A stretch of 64,000 bases of DNA from contig NZ_JAUFPR010000008.1 of NCBI RefSeq assembly GCF_030409325.1, forward strand, positions 372,001 to 436,000. Reading direction: 5' to 3'. The translations under genes were made by a program, and so were the position numbers. Positions 8,609 through 16,670 of the stretch are shown in pieces; the first letter of the stretch is position 1, and every line of letters begins with the position of its first letter. Source of the stretch: Mucilaginibacter aquaedulcis (GTDB lineage: Bacteria; Bacteroidota; Bacteroidia; Sphingobacteriales; Sphingobacteriaceae). Under the pieces are notes generated by a model, which saw only the letters and a list, made by a program, of their open reading frames with translations, did not search any database and was not told where the DNA came from.

Positions 8609-9898
8609 ATGAAATTTCTAAAAGCAGTATTTTTTATAATAGCGGTATTTATTGCGGTTGATGTGCATGCACAAAGCAGTGCCGAGTTAAAACGAAGACG
8701 TGATAAATTATCAGAGGAACTGGAGCAATTAAATAAAGATTACCAGGAAACCTCTCAAAATAAAAGAGCTACTTTAAAGCAGCTGAGCTTGTTAAAGGCC
8801 CAGATAAACCTGAGAGAAGAAAAAATAAATATTATTAATTCGGAGGTAAGAAATTTAGATAACCAGATCTCCGAGAGCAATAATACCGTACATAGCTTAC
8901 AAAAGCAGCTTGACCAGCTAAAAAAAGAATATGCGGCCATGGTACTTTTTGCATACCGCAATCAAAGTGCTTACAATAAGCTGATGTTTATTTTTGCCGC
9001 GAAAGATTTTAACCAGGCCTACAAACGTTTAAAATATTTACAGCAGTTTGGTACTTATCGCGAGCGCCAGGCGGGTTACATACAGGGTACTCAAAAAGAC
9101 CTGCATATAAAAATAACCGAGCTTGATAAAAACAAGCAGGAGAAAAGTAACTTGCTGGCTGATCAGCAAAAGGAAAAAGAAACCCTGGGTAAAGAAAAAA
9201 ACAACCAGGTGAAGGTGGTAAGCGATCTGTCGCAGCATGAAGGGCAGCTTAAAAAGCAGCAGCGTGATTTGCAAGTGAAAATTGCTAAAACCAACAAGGA
9301 GATTGGTGCTGCCATTCGCAGGGAAATTGAAGAGGCAAGGCGCAAGGCCGAAGAAGAGGCGCGGGAAGCGGCACGTGTAGCAGCAGCAAAGGCCAAGGCC
9401 GAAAATAAAACGCCGCCGGCGGTAGCAGCTAAGCCTGTAGTGCGTACTACTTCAAGTATATTGAATGCTACGCCGGAGGCAGCCAAATTATCAAACGACT
9501 TTTTGGGTAACCGGGGCCGTTTGCCATGGCCGGTAGCCAATGGGGGTATAACACAAGGGTTTGGTGTTTACAGCACGCCTGAGGGTATTAAGAGCGAAAG
9601 CACAGGTGTTGATATTCGTACAACGCCGGGAGGCAATGTGAGGGCTGTGTTTGATGGCGACGTGATAAAAGTAGTTGACGTAAGCGGTACATACCTGGTG
9701 ATGATCAGGCATGGGGAGTACTTTACGGTGTATGCCAATTTGCGATCAGTTAGTGTGGCCAGAGGACAAAAGGTAACAACCAAACAGGTTTTAGGAACGG
9801 TAGCAACCGATCCGTCAACCGGTGAAACGGAAGCTCACTTTGAGATTTACAAAGGCGTATCGGCGGTGAACCCTAAAATATGGTTGGCACCTAACTAA
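8609..9898 (+). CDS. EnvC-like murein hydrolase activator (coiled coil + degenerate LytM/M23 domain)
   Basis: A 429-residue exported protein: signal peptide (cleavage near VHA-Q), a long coiled coil over about residues 20-250, an Ala/Lys-rich linker and a C-terminal LytM domain (about 300-425). In active M23 peptidases zinc is held by HxxxD and HxH. Here the first motif reads STGVD (His replaced by Ser), YAHL reads YANL and HLHFE reads EAHFE, so most catalytic residues are missing. Known EnvC and NlpD proteins have similarly degenerate LytM domains and activate amidases that split septal peptidoglycan rather than cutting it themselves. A role in daughter cell separation is therefore the best inference. 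Confidence 0.87.
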   Translation: MKFLKAVFFIIAVFIAVDVHAQSSAELKRRRDKLSEELEQLNKDYQETSQNKRATLKQLSLLKAQINLREEKINIINSEVRNLDNQISESNNTVHSLQKQLDQLKKEYAAMVLFAYRNQSAYNKLMFIFAAKDFNQAYKRLKYLQQFGTYRERQAGYIQGTQKDLHIKITELDKNKQEKSNLLADQQKEKETLGKEKNNQVKVVSDLSQHEGQLKKQQRDLQVKIAKTNKEIGAAIRREIEEARRKAEEEAREAARVAAAKAKAENKTPPAVAAKPVVRTTSSILNATPEAAKLSNDFLGNRGRLPWPVANGGITQGFGVYSTPEGIKSESTGVDIRTTPGGNVRAVFDGDVIKVVDVSGTYLVMIRHGEYFTVYANLRSVSVARGQKVTTKQVLGTVATDPSTGETEAHFEIYKGVSAVNPKIWLAPN

Positions 9899-9930
9899 TT
9901 AGTTATGAACTTTATGAAATTATAATTGTA

Positions 9931-9938
9931 TATATTTG
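9931..9938 (+). promoter_or_regulatory. Candidate Bacteroidota -7 element before tatA
   Basis: TATATTTG fits the Bacteroidota -7 consensus TAnnTTTG and lies 20 bases before the first TatA start. There is no good TTTG at -33, only a TTTATG-like run at 9911-9916, so this is a tentative call. Confidence 0.35.
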
Positions 9939-9957
9939 TAACCTTAAAAAAAATGCT

Positions 9958-10404
9958 ATGTTAAGTTCAGTTTTTTTATTTTTAAATATTGGTACAGGTG
10001 AGATGGTACTGATACTTTTTGCAGCATTGATGCTATTTGGGGGCGAAAAACTTCCAGATCTGGCTCGTGGCTTGGGTAAAGGCATTCGTGATTTTAAAGA
10101 TGCCTCTGAAGATGTAAAACGTGAGATCAATAACCAGATAAACAACTACGAGGATAAAAAGACCGAAACCAAGGTTCAGGAAACCCCGCAGATTGAGAAT
10201 ACTACCGCTCCTGAGACTGAACATAGCGAAAATGTTACAGCAGAGCATACTACACCGTATTCAAACCCTGTACCCAATACAATCCCAATTTCGGATAACT
10301 ACGTAAGTACAGCAGAAGAGCCGGCAACCGAAACTCATATCGACCTTACTAAAAAAACAGCGGAAGAGCCTGCAAAAACAGAACACGAAGAATTCAAGTC
10401 ATAA
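9958..10404 (+). CDS. tatA: Sec-independent translocase TatA/TatE family protein with long acidic tail
   Basis: A 148-residue protein with the TatA plan: one N-terminal membrane helix (about residues 3-25), the FGGEKLPDLARGLGKGIRDF hinge plus amphipathic helix, and then a charged tail. TatA forms the variable-size pore for folded proteins with twin-arginine signals, working with TatC, which is not in this window. The tail of about 90 residues is rich in Glu, Thr and Pro and much longer than in ordinary TatA. A second, short TatA follows after 32 bases, so the two are presumably one operon. Confidence 0.9.
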   Translation: MLSSVFLFLNIGTGEMVLILFAALMLFGGEKLPDLARGLGKGIRDFKDASEDVKREINNQINNYEDKKTETKVQETPQIENTTAPETEHSENVTAEHTTPYSNPVPNTIPISDNYVSTAEEPATETHIDLTKKTAEEPAKTEHEEFKS

Positions 10405-10436
10405 ATAATATTTACATAACATAAAACTTAAAAATC

Positions 10437-10613
10437 ATGGGTGGATTAGGCGCACCAGAAATTATTCTGATCATCATTGCAATACTTTTATTGTTTGGCG
10501 GTAAAAAAATACCTGAACTAATGAGAGGTTTAGGAAAAGGCGTTAAAGAATTTAAAGACGCGCAAAACGGCGAAAGCAATACATCAACAACTGAAGAAAA
10601 ACCAAAAGCTTAA
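10437..10613 (+). CDS. tatA: Short TatA/TatE family protein (58 aa)
   Basis: A complete 58-residue frame starting ATG-GGT-GGA at 10437 and ending TAA at 10611-10613. It encodes MGGLGAPEIILIII as a membrane helix, then LLFGGKKIPELMRGLGKG and the amphipathic KEFKDAQNG segment, i.e. a minimal TatA. It closely resembles the preceding longer paralogue in the hinge (FGG-K-IPEL-RGLGKG). It is easy to miss because of its size. A strong hairpin terminator follows at 10667. Confidence 0.92.
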   Translation: MGGLGAPEIILIIIAILLLFGGKKIPELMRGLGKGVKEFKDAQNGESNTSTTEEKPKA

Positions 10614-10666
10614 TACATTAAGTATCCCCGGTTTAATTTAGATTATTGATTTTCCAAAGTATATAC

Positions 10667-10715
10667 ACTTATCTGTTGAATTATTTCTTATTTCAACAGA
10701 TAAGTTTTTTATTTT
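10667..10715 (+). terminator. Intrinsic terminator after the tatA pair
   Basis: ACTTATCTGTTGAA at 10667-10680 pairs perfectly with TTCAACAGATAAGT at 10692-10705 (14-bp stem, 11-base loop) and is followed by TTTTT. It ends the tatA transcript and lies only a few bases before the gatA start. Confidence 0.85.
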
Positions 10716-10717
10716 AG
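10710..10717 (+). promoter_or_regulatory. Candidate -7 element of gatA, overlapping the upstream terminator
   Basis: TATTTTAG resembles the Bacteroidota -7 box TAnnTTTG (one mismatch) and is followed by CCCC and the gatA ATG at 10722. The same arrangement, a TTTAG box followed by CCCC near the ATG, occurs before dcd at 46326. The -33 region would fall inside the terminator stem. Confidence 0.3.
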
Positions 10718-10721
10718 CCCC

Positions 10722-12146
10722 ATGGCTAAATTTTATTCCTCTTTAAGTGAAATAAGGAGCGGGTTGCAACGTGCGGAAATTACAGTAGAAGGACTGGTAA
10801 AAAACTACCTCGATCAAATTAAAAAGAATGCTCACCTCAATGCTTTTAACGAAGTTTTTGAAGACGAAGCAGTAATCAACGCAAAAAACGTAGACATCCG
10901 TATAAAAAACGGTACCGCCGGAAAACTGGCCGGTATGGTTATCGCCATAAAAGATAACATTTGCTATAAGGGGCACCAGGTAAGCGCTTCATCAAAAATA
11001 TTAAAAGATTTCACCTCTATTTATTCATCAACCATTGTTGAACGGCTACTGGCCGAAGATGTAGTAATTATTGGTCGTTGTAACTGCGACGAGTTTGCCA
11101 TGGGCGGCGCTAACGAAACCTCGTACTTTGGTCCGGTAAAAAACCAGGCCGATGAAACACGGGTTTCTGGTGGCTCATCGGGCGGTTCGGCAGTTGCTGT
11201 ACAGGCCAACATGTGCCATGCCGCCATCGGGACAGATACAGGTGGTTCTGTAAGGCAGCCTGCATCATTTTGCGGGGTAATAGGTTTTAAACCTACCTAT
11301 GGCCGCATATCAAGACATGGTATCATCGCCTTTGCGTCATCATTTGATCAGGTTGGGCCAATTACCCGTTCGGTTGAAGATGCTGCCCTTTTACTGGAGG
11401 TAATGGCCGGTCCGGATGAGTACGATAGTACGCTGGCACAAAAAGATGTACCCGCGTTTTCAAATCATATAGAAAAGCCGGGCAAAAAAAAGATAGCCTA
11501 TTTGCAGGAAGCACTTTCGAGCCCCGGTGTTGATGGTGAGATAAAAGACAAGCTTGTAAAATATATTGATAAACTTCGCGCCGAAGGGCATACTGTAACG
11601 CCGATAGCATTTGAGCAATTAGATTACCTGGTACCGGCATACTACATTTTAGCTATGGCCGAAGCATCATCCAATCTGGCCAGGTTTGATGGTGTACATT
11701 ATGGTTATCGCAGCCCGTCGGCCGATGATCTGCAGTCAACCTATAAACGTTCCCGGTCAGAAGGTTTTGGTAAGGAAGTGAAGCGCCGTATCATGCTGGG
11801 CACATTTGTACTCAGCGCTGGTTACTATGATGCCTATTACGCCAAAGCTCAAAAGGTACGCAGGCTGATACAGGAAAAAACCGATCAGATATTAAACGAA
11901 TACGATTTTATACTGGTGCCAACGGCTCCTGAACCTGCCTTTAAAATTGGTACAACCGAAAAAGATCCTATTGTAATGTATCTTTCCGACATATTTACCG
12001 TACAAGCCTCACTAACCGGCGTACCGGCTATATCGCTACCGGTGGGCAATAATAGTAAGGGTTTACCGTTAGGTTTACAATTGCTAACCAAACATTTTAA
12101 CGAGCAGGAATTGCTGAATTTTTCAAAATATTTCCTTGAACTTTAA
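10722..12146 (+). CDS. gatA: Asp-tRNA(Asn)/Glu-tRNA(Gln) amidotransferase subunit A
   Basis: A 474-residue amidase-signature enzyme. The Ser-cisSer-Lys triad is visible: Lys77 in VIAIKDNI, Ser152 in SGGSSGGSA and Ser176 in GTDTGGSVRQP. GatA frees ammonia from glutamine for GatB, which amidates misacylated Glu-tRNA(Gln) or Asp-tRNA(Asn) in the GatCAB complex. gatB and gatC are not in the window, as is common in Bacteroidota, where the subunits are scattered. Full length; the start ATG at 10722 follows a terminator directly. Confidence 0.95.
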   Translation: MAKFYSSLSEIRSGLQRAEITVEGLVKNYLDQIKKNAHLNAFNEVFEDEAVINAKNVDIRIKNGTAGKLAGMVIAIKDNICYKGHQVSASSKILKDFTSIYSSTIVERLLAEDVVIIGRCNCDEFAMGGANETSYFGPVKNQADETRVSGGSSGGSAVAVQANMCHAAIGTDTGGSVRQPASFCGVIGFKPTYGRISRHGIIAFASSFDQVGPITRSVEDAALLLEVMAGPDEYDSTLAQKDVPAFSNHIEKPGKKKIAYLQEALSSPGVDGEIKDKLVKYIDKLRAEGHTVTPIAFEQLDYLVPAYYILAMAEASSNLARFDGVHYGYRSPSADDLQSTYKRSRSEGFGKEVKRRIMLGTFVLSAGYYDAYYAKAQKVRRLIQEKTDQILNEYDFILVPTAPEPAFKIGTTEKDPIVMYLSDIFTVQASLTGVPAISLPVGNNSKGLPLGLQLLTKHFNEQELLNFSKYFLEL

Positions 12147-12213
12147 AAAATTTGATAAATTAGTAAAATTCGCCCTTGTCGGCATGTGTCTTCTTTAATT
12201 AAAACCCTAAAGA

Positions 12214-13461
12214 ATGAAGAGATTATTTACGCTTACCATCTGCCTTTTCTTATTGCAAATTGTCCATGCTAAAACACTTTCTTCAGCAAAATTAAACTTT
12301 CAGTGGCTACCCGTTTTTAGAGATACCACACTTCGCGCTGTTGTTAACAAAACGATAGCGCCTGCAGCACCGGCACCGCTCAAAGGTATTTATGAACGCA
12401 GATTAGATTCTATCAGTAAAGATATTCCGCTGGAGTATAACGAATACGTACAAAGTTACATTGACCTGTACATGCAAAACCGCGACGAGATGGGCCAGGT
12501 AGTGGGGCTTTCTAAATATTACTTCCCCATTTACGAGAAAGCTTTCCGTGATGCGGGTATCCCCGAAGAAATAAAGTTTTTGTCGATAGTTGAATCCAAA
12601 CTTGATCCTAATGCGGTTTCAAGGGTTGGGGCTACCGGTCCGTGGCAGTTTATGTACACCACAGGTAAATTGTACGGGCTTAATATTGACAGTTATATTG
12701 ATGAGCGTCGTGATCCTATCCAGGCCACCTACGCTGCCGCTGCTTATTTAAAAGATGCTTACCAGGAATTTGGCGATTGGCTGCTGGCCATAGCTTCATA
12801 CAACTGTGGCAAAAGTAATGTGGAGCGTGCTGTTGAAAAAGCAGGTGCTAATGATTTCTGGAGCGCCCGTCAGTACCTGCCTACCGAAACGCGCGGGTAT
12901 GTACCCGCCTTTATTGCCATGAACTATGTGATGCATTATTTTAATAAACATAACATAGTTGCGCAGGCTTGTAACTTTTCGATAAAGACCGACACCGTTA
13001 TGGTGAAAAAATACGTTACGTTGAGCAGTGTTTCGCAGGCTCTGAATGTAGATATTCATGAGCTGGCCGTTTTAAACCCGGCTTATCGCAGGCTGATTGT
13101 CAACGGCAGTGCAGCCACGCCGAGAAGGTTGATATTACCTCAAACCGCCAAGGAAAATTATGCCGCCCTTTACAATGTACTGAACGGTACCAGCGAGCCT
13201 GTGCTAACTGAGCCAAAGGTAGCCTATGCATCATACACCGAGAATAAACCTGAACGCCGCTTACCCTCGCGTCATAAAGTTAAAAGAGGAGAAACGCTGG
13301 CCGCTATTGCCGATAAATATGGGGTAGAGGTACAGGATCTGAAAGTGTGGAATCACCTGAAAAGTAACAAGGCACCAGTAGGGGTAACCATTAAGGTTGC
13401 CAATGGCGATGAGGCTTCAACCAGCGCCTCGGTCAGTCAAAAAGCTAAAAAGGTTATATAA
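12214..13461 (+). CDS. Lytic transglycosylase with LysM domain (MltD-like)
   Basis: A 415-residue exported protein: signal peptide ending near VHA-K (residue 19), a soluble lytic transglycosylase (SLT) domain at about 105-230 with catalytic Glu127 in SIVESKLDPNA and the companion motif VGATGPWQFMY, and a C-terminal LysM domain at about 355-400 (HKVKRGETLAAIADKYGV). It cleaves the MurNAc-GlcNAc bond of peptidoglycan non-hydrolytically, and the LysM anchors it to the wall. It lies between gatA and maeB as a single gene, ended by a hairpin terminator. MltD proteins often carry more LysM copies; only one clear copy is seen here. Confidence 0.92.
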   Translation: MKRLFTLTICLFLLQIVHAKTLSSAKLNFQWLPVFRDTTLRAVVNKTIAPAAPAPLKGIYERRLDSISKDIPLEYNEYVQSYIDLYMQNRDEMGQVVGLSKYYFPIYEKAFRDAGIPEEIKFLSIVESKLDPNAVSRVGATGPWQFMYTTGKLYGLNIDSYIDERRDPIQATYAAAAYLKDAYQEFGDWLLAIASYNCGKSNVERAVEKAGANDFWSARQYLPTETRGYVPAFIAMNYVMHYFNKHNIVAQACNFSIKTDTVMVKKYVTLSSVSQALNVDIHELAVLNPAYRRLIVNGSAATPRRLILPQTAKENYAALYNVLNGTSEPVLTEPKVAYASYTENKPERRLPSRHKVKRGETLAAIADKYGVEVQDLKVWNHLKSNKAPVGVTIKVANGDEASTSASVSQKAKKVI

Positions 13462-13537
13462 GCTTTTATTATAAGTATAGCTCATATGCTAAACAATTAT
13501 AAAAACATAAATAAAGGTTAAAGGCCTGAGTATGAAT

Positions 13538-13574
13538 AACCCGGTTTTGATATATTTCAAAGCCGGGTTTTTTT
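13538..13574 (+). terminator. Intrinsic terminator after the lytic transglycosylase
   Basis: AACCCGGTTTTG pairs with CAAAGCCGGGTT (one G-U position) around a short loop and runs into a tract of T at 13568-13574. Confidence 0.85.
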
Positions 13575-13599
13575 ATACAGCTTACCATAAAAAGAATTG

Positions 13600-13607
13600 T
13601 AATTTTG
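13600..13607 (+). promoter_or_regulatory. Candidate -7 element of maeB
   Basis: TAATTTTG matches TAnnTTTG exactly and lies 20 bases before the maeB start, just after the previous terminator. No clear -33 TTTG is seen at the usual spacing. Confidence 0.35.
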
Positions 13608-13626
13608 AGCGCTTGAATTTTGAGAA

Positions 13627-15942
13627 ATGAACAAGAATAATAACCGTAAACAGGACGCCTTAAACTACCACTCACAAGGTCGCCCCGGAAAAATACAGGT
13701 AGTTCCTACTAAGCCTACCAATTCGCAACGTGATTTAACCATGGCTTATTCGCCTGGTGTGGCCGAGCCATGTTTGCGCATTGCTGAAAATGTAGAGGAT
13801 GTATACAAGTATACCGCCAAGGGGAATCTGGTGGCTGTTATCAGTAATGGTACAGCCGTACTGGGTTTAGGCAACATTGGCCCCGAAGCCAGCAAACCGG
13901 TAATGGAAGGTAAAGGGCTGCTGTTTAAGATTTATGCAGATATTGATGTTTTTGATCTGGAACTGGATGCCAAAAATGTTGACGACTTTGTAAAAATTGT
14001 AAAAGCGCTTGAGCCCACTTTTGGTGGTGTAAACCTCGAAGATATATCGGCACCAACCTGTTTCGAGATAGAACGCAGGCTTAAGGCCGAAATGAATATC
14101 CCTGTAATGCACGATGATCAGCATGGAACGGCCATCATATCCGGGGCCGCTTTAATGAATGCATGTGAGATACAGGGCAAAAAGCTTGATAAAATAAAAA
14201 TGGTAGTTAATGGTGCAGGTGCCGCAGCGGTATCCTGTTCAAAAATGTACCTGTCACTCGGTGTTAAAAAAGAAAACCTGGTGATGTTTGATATTAACGG
14301 ACTGCTGACACCTGATCGTACCGATCTTGACGACATCAGGCTGGAATTTGCAACAACCCGTACCGATATTAAAACACTGGCCGATGCCATGAAAAATGCC
14401 GATGTGTTTGTTGGCCTTTCTGCAGGTAATGTGGTAACACCGGATATGTTGAAAGCTATGGCTAAAAAACCTATCGTGTTTGCCATGGCCAATCCCGAGC
14501 CTGAGATCACTTATGATCTGGCTATTAAAACCCGCGACGATATTATTATGGCCACTGGCCGCTCCGATTTTCCTAACCAGGTGAACAACGTTTTAGGTTT
14601 CCCTTACATTTTCAGGGGCGCGCTTGATGTTAGGGCTACCGCTATTAATGAGGAAATGAAGATAGCCGCTACGCATGCTATTGCGGAGATGGCTAAAAAG
14701 CCGGTTCCGGAAGCGGTTAACCTGGCTTATAATATTACCAACTTAAAATTCGGTAAGGATTATATCATTCCTAAACCAATGGATCAAAGACTTATTGTTG
14801 AGGTATCATCAGCAGTAGCTAAAGCAGCCATTGACTCAGGAGTAGCACGTAAAGTTATTACCGACTGGGAAGCATATCATGAAGAATTAAGACTGAGATT
14901 AGGCACCAACGATAAACTGCTCCGTAACTTAACCAACAAGGCAAAACAGAGCCCTAAACGCGTGGTATTTGCGGAAGCTGATAATTACAAAATTTTAAGA
15001 TCGGCTCAGATCGTTAAAGAAGAGGGTATAGCCACACCAATTTTATTGGGTAATGTGGAGCGTATAAAACGCATCATGAGCGAAAACGAGCTCGATCTTG
15101 GTGATGTGCAGATCATTGATCCTCGTGAAGGCTGTGAAAACATGGAAGAGTACGCGGAGTTTTTGTATAAAAAACGTCAGCGCCGTGGCATAACATTGTT
15201 CGAGGCCAGAAAGTTGTTGATTGACCGCAACTATTACGGAGCCTGCATGGTTCAGTTTGGCAGGGCCGATGCTTTGATATCCGGTCTTACCAAAAACTAT
15301 GTTACAACCATTAAACCGGCACTTCAAATTATCGGTACTGAAATGGGTGTAAACCGTGTGGCGGGTATGTATATGATGATAACCGAAAAAGGGCCTGTGT
15401 TTTTTGGTGATACTACTGTTAATGAAAACCCTACGGTTGAGGAGCTTGTTGATATTACTGTGCTTGTTGAGCGCTCGGTTAAACAGTTTAATGTAAACCC
15501 GAGGATAGCTGTACTTTCATACTCAAACTTTGGCTCAAACGATGGGCCGGTACCTGAAAAAACAAGGGAAACCGTACGCTTACTACACAAACGCTATCCT
15601 GATATGGTAGTTGACGGTGATATGCAGGCCAACTTTGCCCTAAACTCAGATTTGCTTGCCGATAATTTCCCTTTCTCAACCCTGAACGGAAAGCCGGCAA
15701 ATACCCTGATATTCCCTAATCTGGAATCGGGTAACATTGCCTATAAATTATTACAGGAAATAGGTAGGGCAGAGGCTGTTGGGCCAATATTGTTAGGGTT
15801 GAAAAAGCCGGTGCATGTGTTGCAATTGGGAAGCTCGGTTCGTGAAATTGTAAACATGGTAACTATTGCAGTAGTTGACGCACAGGCTAAAGCTGAAGCC
15901 GCAAAACCTACAGGCATTTTTAGTAAACTTACAGGTAAATAA
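13627..15942 (+). CDS. maeB: NADP-dependent malic enzyme fused to a phosphotransacetylase-like domain
   Basis: A 771-residue protein of the long MaeB type. Residues 1 to about 430 form the malic enzyme part (MAYSPGVAEPC, MHDDQHGTAIISGAAL and the nucleotide-binding VVNGAGAAAVSCS). Residues of about 440-760 form a phosphate acetyl/butyryltransferase-like domain (VVFAEADNYKILRSAQ, VLSYSNFGSNDGP, TLIFPNLESGNIAYKLLQ). It decarboxylates malate to pyruvate while making NADPH; in E. coli MaeB the PTA domain is thought to be regulatory, responding to acetyl-CoA. It is monocistronic, between a terminator and a repeat element. Confidence 0.95.
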   Translation: MNKNNNRKQDALNYHSQGRPGKIQVVPTKPTNSQRDLTMAYSPGVAEPCLRIAENVEDVYKYTAKGNLVAVISNGTAVLGLGNIGPEASKPVMEGKGLLFKIYADIDVFDLELDAKNVDDFVKIVKALEPTFGGVNLEDISAPTCFEIERRLKAEMNIPVMHDDQHGTAIISGAALMNACEIQGKKLDKIKMVVNGAGAAAVSCSKMYLSLGVKKENLVMFDINGLLTPDRTDLDDIRLEFATTRTDIKTLADAMKNADVFVGLSAGNVVTPDMLKAMAKKPIVFAMANPEPEITYDLAIKTRDDIIMATGRSDFPNQVNNVLGFPYIFRGALDVRATAINEEMKIAATHAIAEMAKKPVPEAVNLAYNITNLKFGKDYIIPKPMDQRLIVEVSSAVAKAAIDSGVARKVITDWEAYHEELRLRLGTNDKLLRNLTNKAKQSPKRVVFAEADNYKILRSAQIVKEEGIATPILLGNVERIKRIMSENELDLGDVQIIDPREGCENMEEYAEFLYKKRQRRGITLFEARKLLIDRNYYGACMVQFGRADALISGLTKNYVTTIKPALQIIGTEMGVNRVAGMYMMITEKGPVFFGDTTVNENPTVEELVDITVLVERSVKQFNVNPRIAVLSYSNFGSNDGPVPEKTRETVRLLHKRYPDMVVDGDMQANFALNSDLLADNFPFSTLNGKPANTLIFPNLESGNIAYKLLQEIGRAEAVGPILLGLKKPVHVLQLGSSVREIVNMVTIAVVDAQAKAEAAKPTGIFSKLTGK

Positions 15943-15946
15943 AGAG

Positions 15947-16036
15947 TATCAAGTTTTAGTATCAAGTATCAAGATTTTAAGACTCTTGCACATAAATTCT
16001 TGCACCAGTCTTCATCCCTGATACTAAAACTTGATA
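15947..16036. repeat. Long inverted repeat, TATCAAGT...TAGTATCA family, copy 1
   Basis: TATCAAGTTTTAGTATCA at 15947-15964 is perfectly complementary to TGATACTAAAACTTGATA at 16019-16036 (18-bp arms). The 54-base interior contains a smaller inverted pair (AAGACT/AGTCTT) and a direct repeat of CTTGCAC. It fills most of the gap between maeB and ruvA. A related element with the same outer sequence lies at 46171-46260. Confidence 0.75.
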
Positions 16037-16060
16037 TTATATGTATAAAAAATAAATATT

Positions 16061-16645
16061 ATGTACGATTATATTAGTGGTAAATTGGTATTCAAAAGTC
16101 CGTCATATGTAGTTATAGATGCGGGGGGCATAGGTTATCACATTAATATATCATTAAATACATATTCCAGGCTGGGTGAAGCAGAATTTTGCAAACTATT
16201 TATCTGGCAGCACGTAAAAGAGGATGCGCTTACCTTGTACGGTTTTGCCGACGATGGCGAGCGCCGCTTGTTCTTACACCTGGTATCCATATCTGGCATC
16301 GGGCCAAATACAGGGCGAATGATGCTGTCATCAATAACCCCTGCCGAAATACAAGCAGCCATTGTTAGCGGCAATGTTGCTTTAATACAAAGAATTAAAG
16401 GGATAGGACCTAAATCGGCCCAGCGAATAATCCTGGAGCTGCAGGACAAACTGCGCAAAGAAGGTCCGGACACTTTAACTGTTGTGCCTGTAAGCAAAAC
16501 AGTTAAAGACGAAGCGCTTTCGGCACTTGTTATGCTTGGGTTTGCGAAGAATGCGGCCGAGAAGGTATTGGATCAGGAATTGAATAAAAATAATGGAGAA
16601 TTAACCGTTGAACAACTTATAAAGTTCGCCTTAAAAACTCTATAA
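16061..16645 (+). CDS. ruvA: Holliday junction branch migration protein RuvA
   Basis: A 194-residue protein with the three RuvA domains: an N-terminal OB fold (MYDYISGKLVFKSPSYVVID, residues 1-65), a helix-hairpin-helix region (SISGIGPNTGRMML and RIKGIGPKSAQRIILELQDK, about 75-130) and the flexible C-terminal domain III (about 150-194) that contacts RuvB. RuvA tetramers bind four-way junctions and direct RuvB-driven branch migration. ruvB and ruvC are not adjacent. The start ATG lies 24 bases after the repeat element; sprA begins 25 bases downstream. Confidence 0.95.
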   Translation: MYDYISGKLVFKSPSYVVIDAGGIGYHINISLNTYSRLGEAEFCKLFIWQHVKEDALTLYGFADDGERRLFLHLVSISGIGPNTGRMMLSSITPAEIQAAIVSGNVALIQRIKGIGPKSAQRIILELQDKLRKEGPDTLTVVPVSKTVKDEALSALVMLGFAKNAAEKVLDQELNKNNGELTVEQLIKFALKTL

Positions 16646-16670
16646 TTACGTACAAATTTCTTACTAACCT

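Noticed and set aside
9163..9540. Long minus-strand frame inside the EnvC-like gene (and similar antisense frames in sprA, groEL and clpC)
   Set aside because: They are shadows of strongly biased coding sequence, with low-complexity Ser/Ala/Arg or Leu/Phe translation and no homology I recognise.
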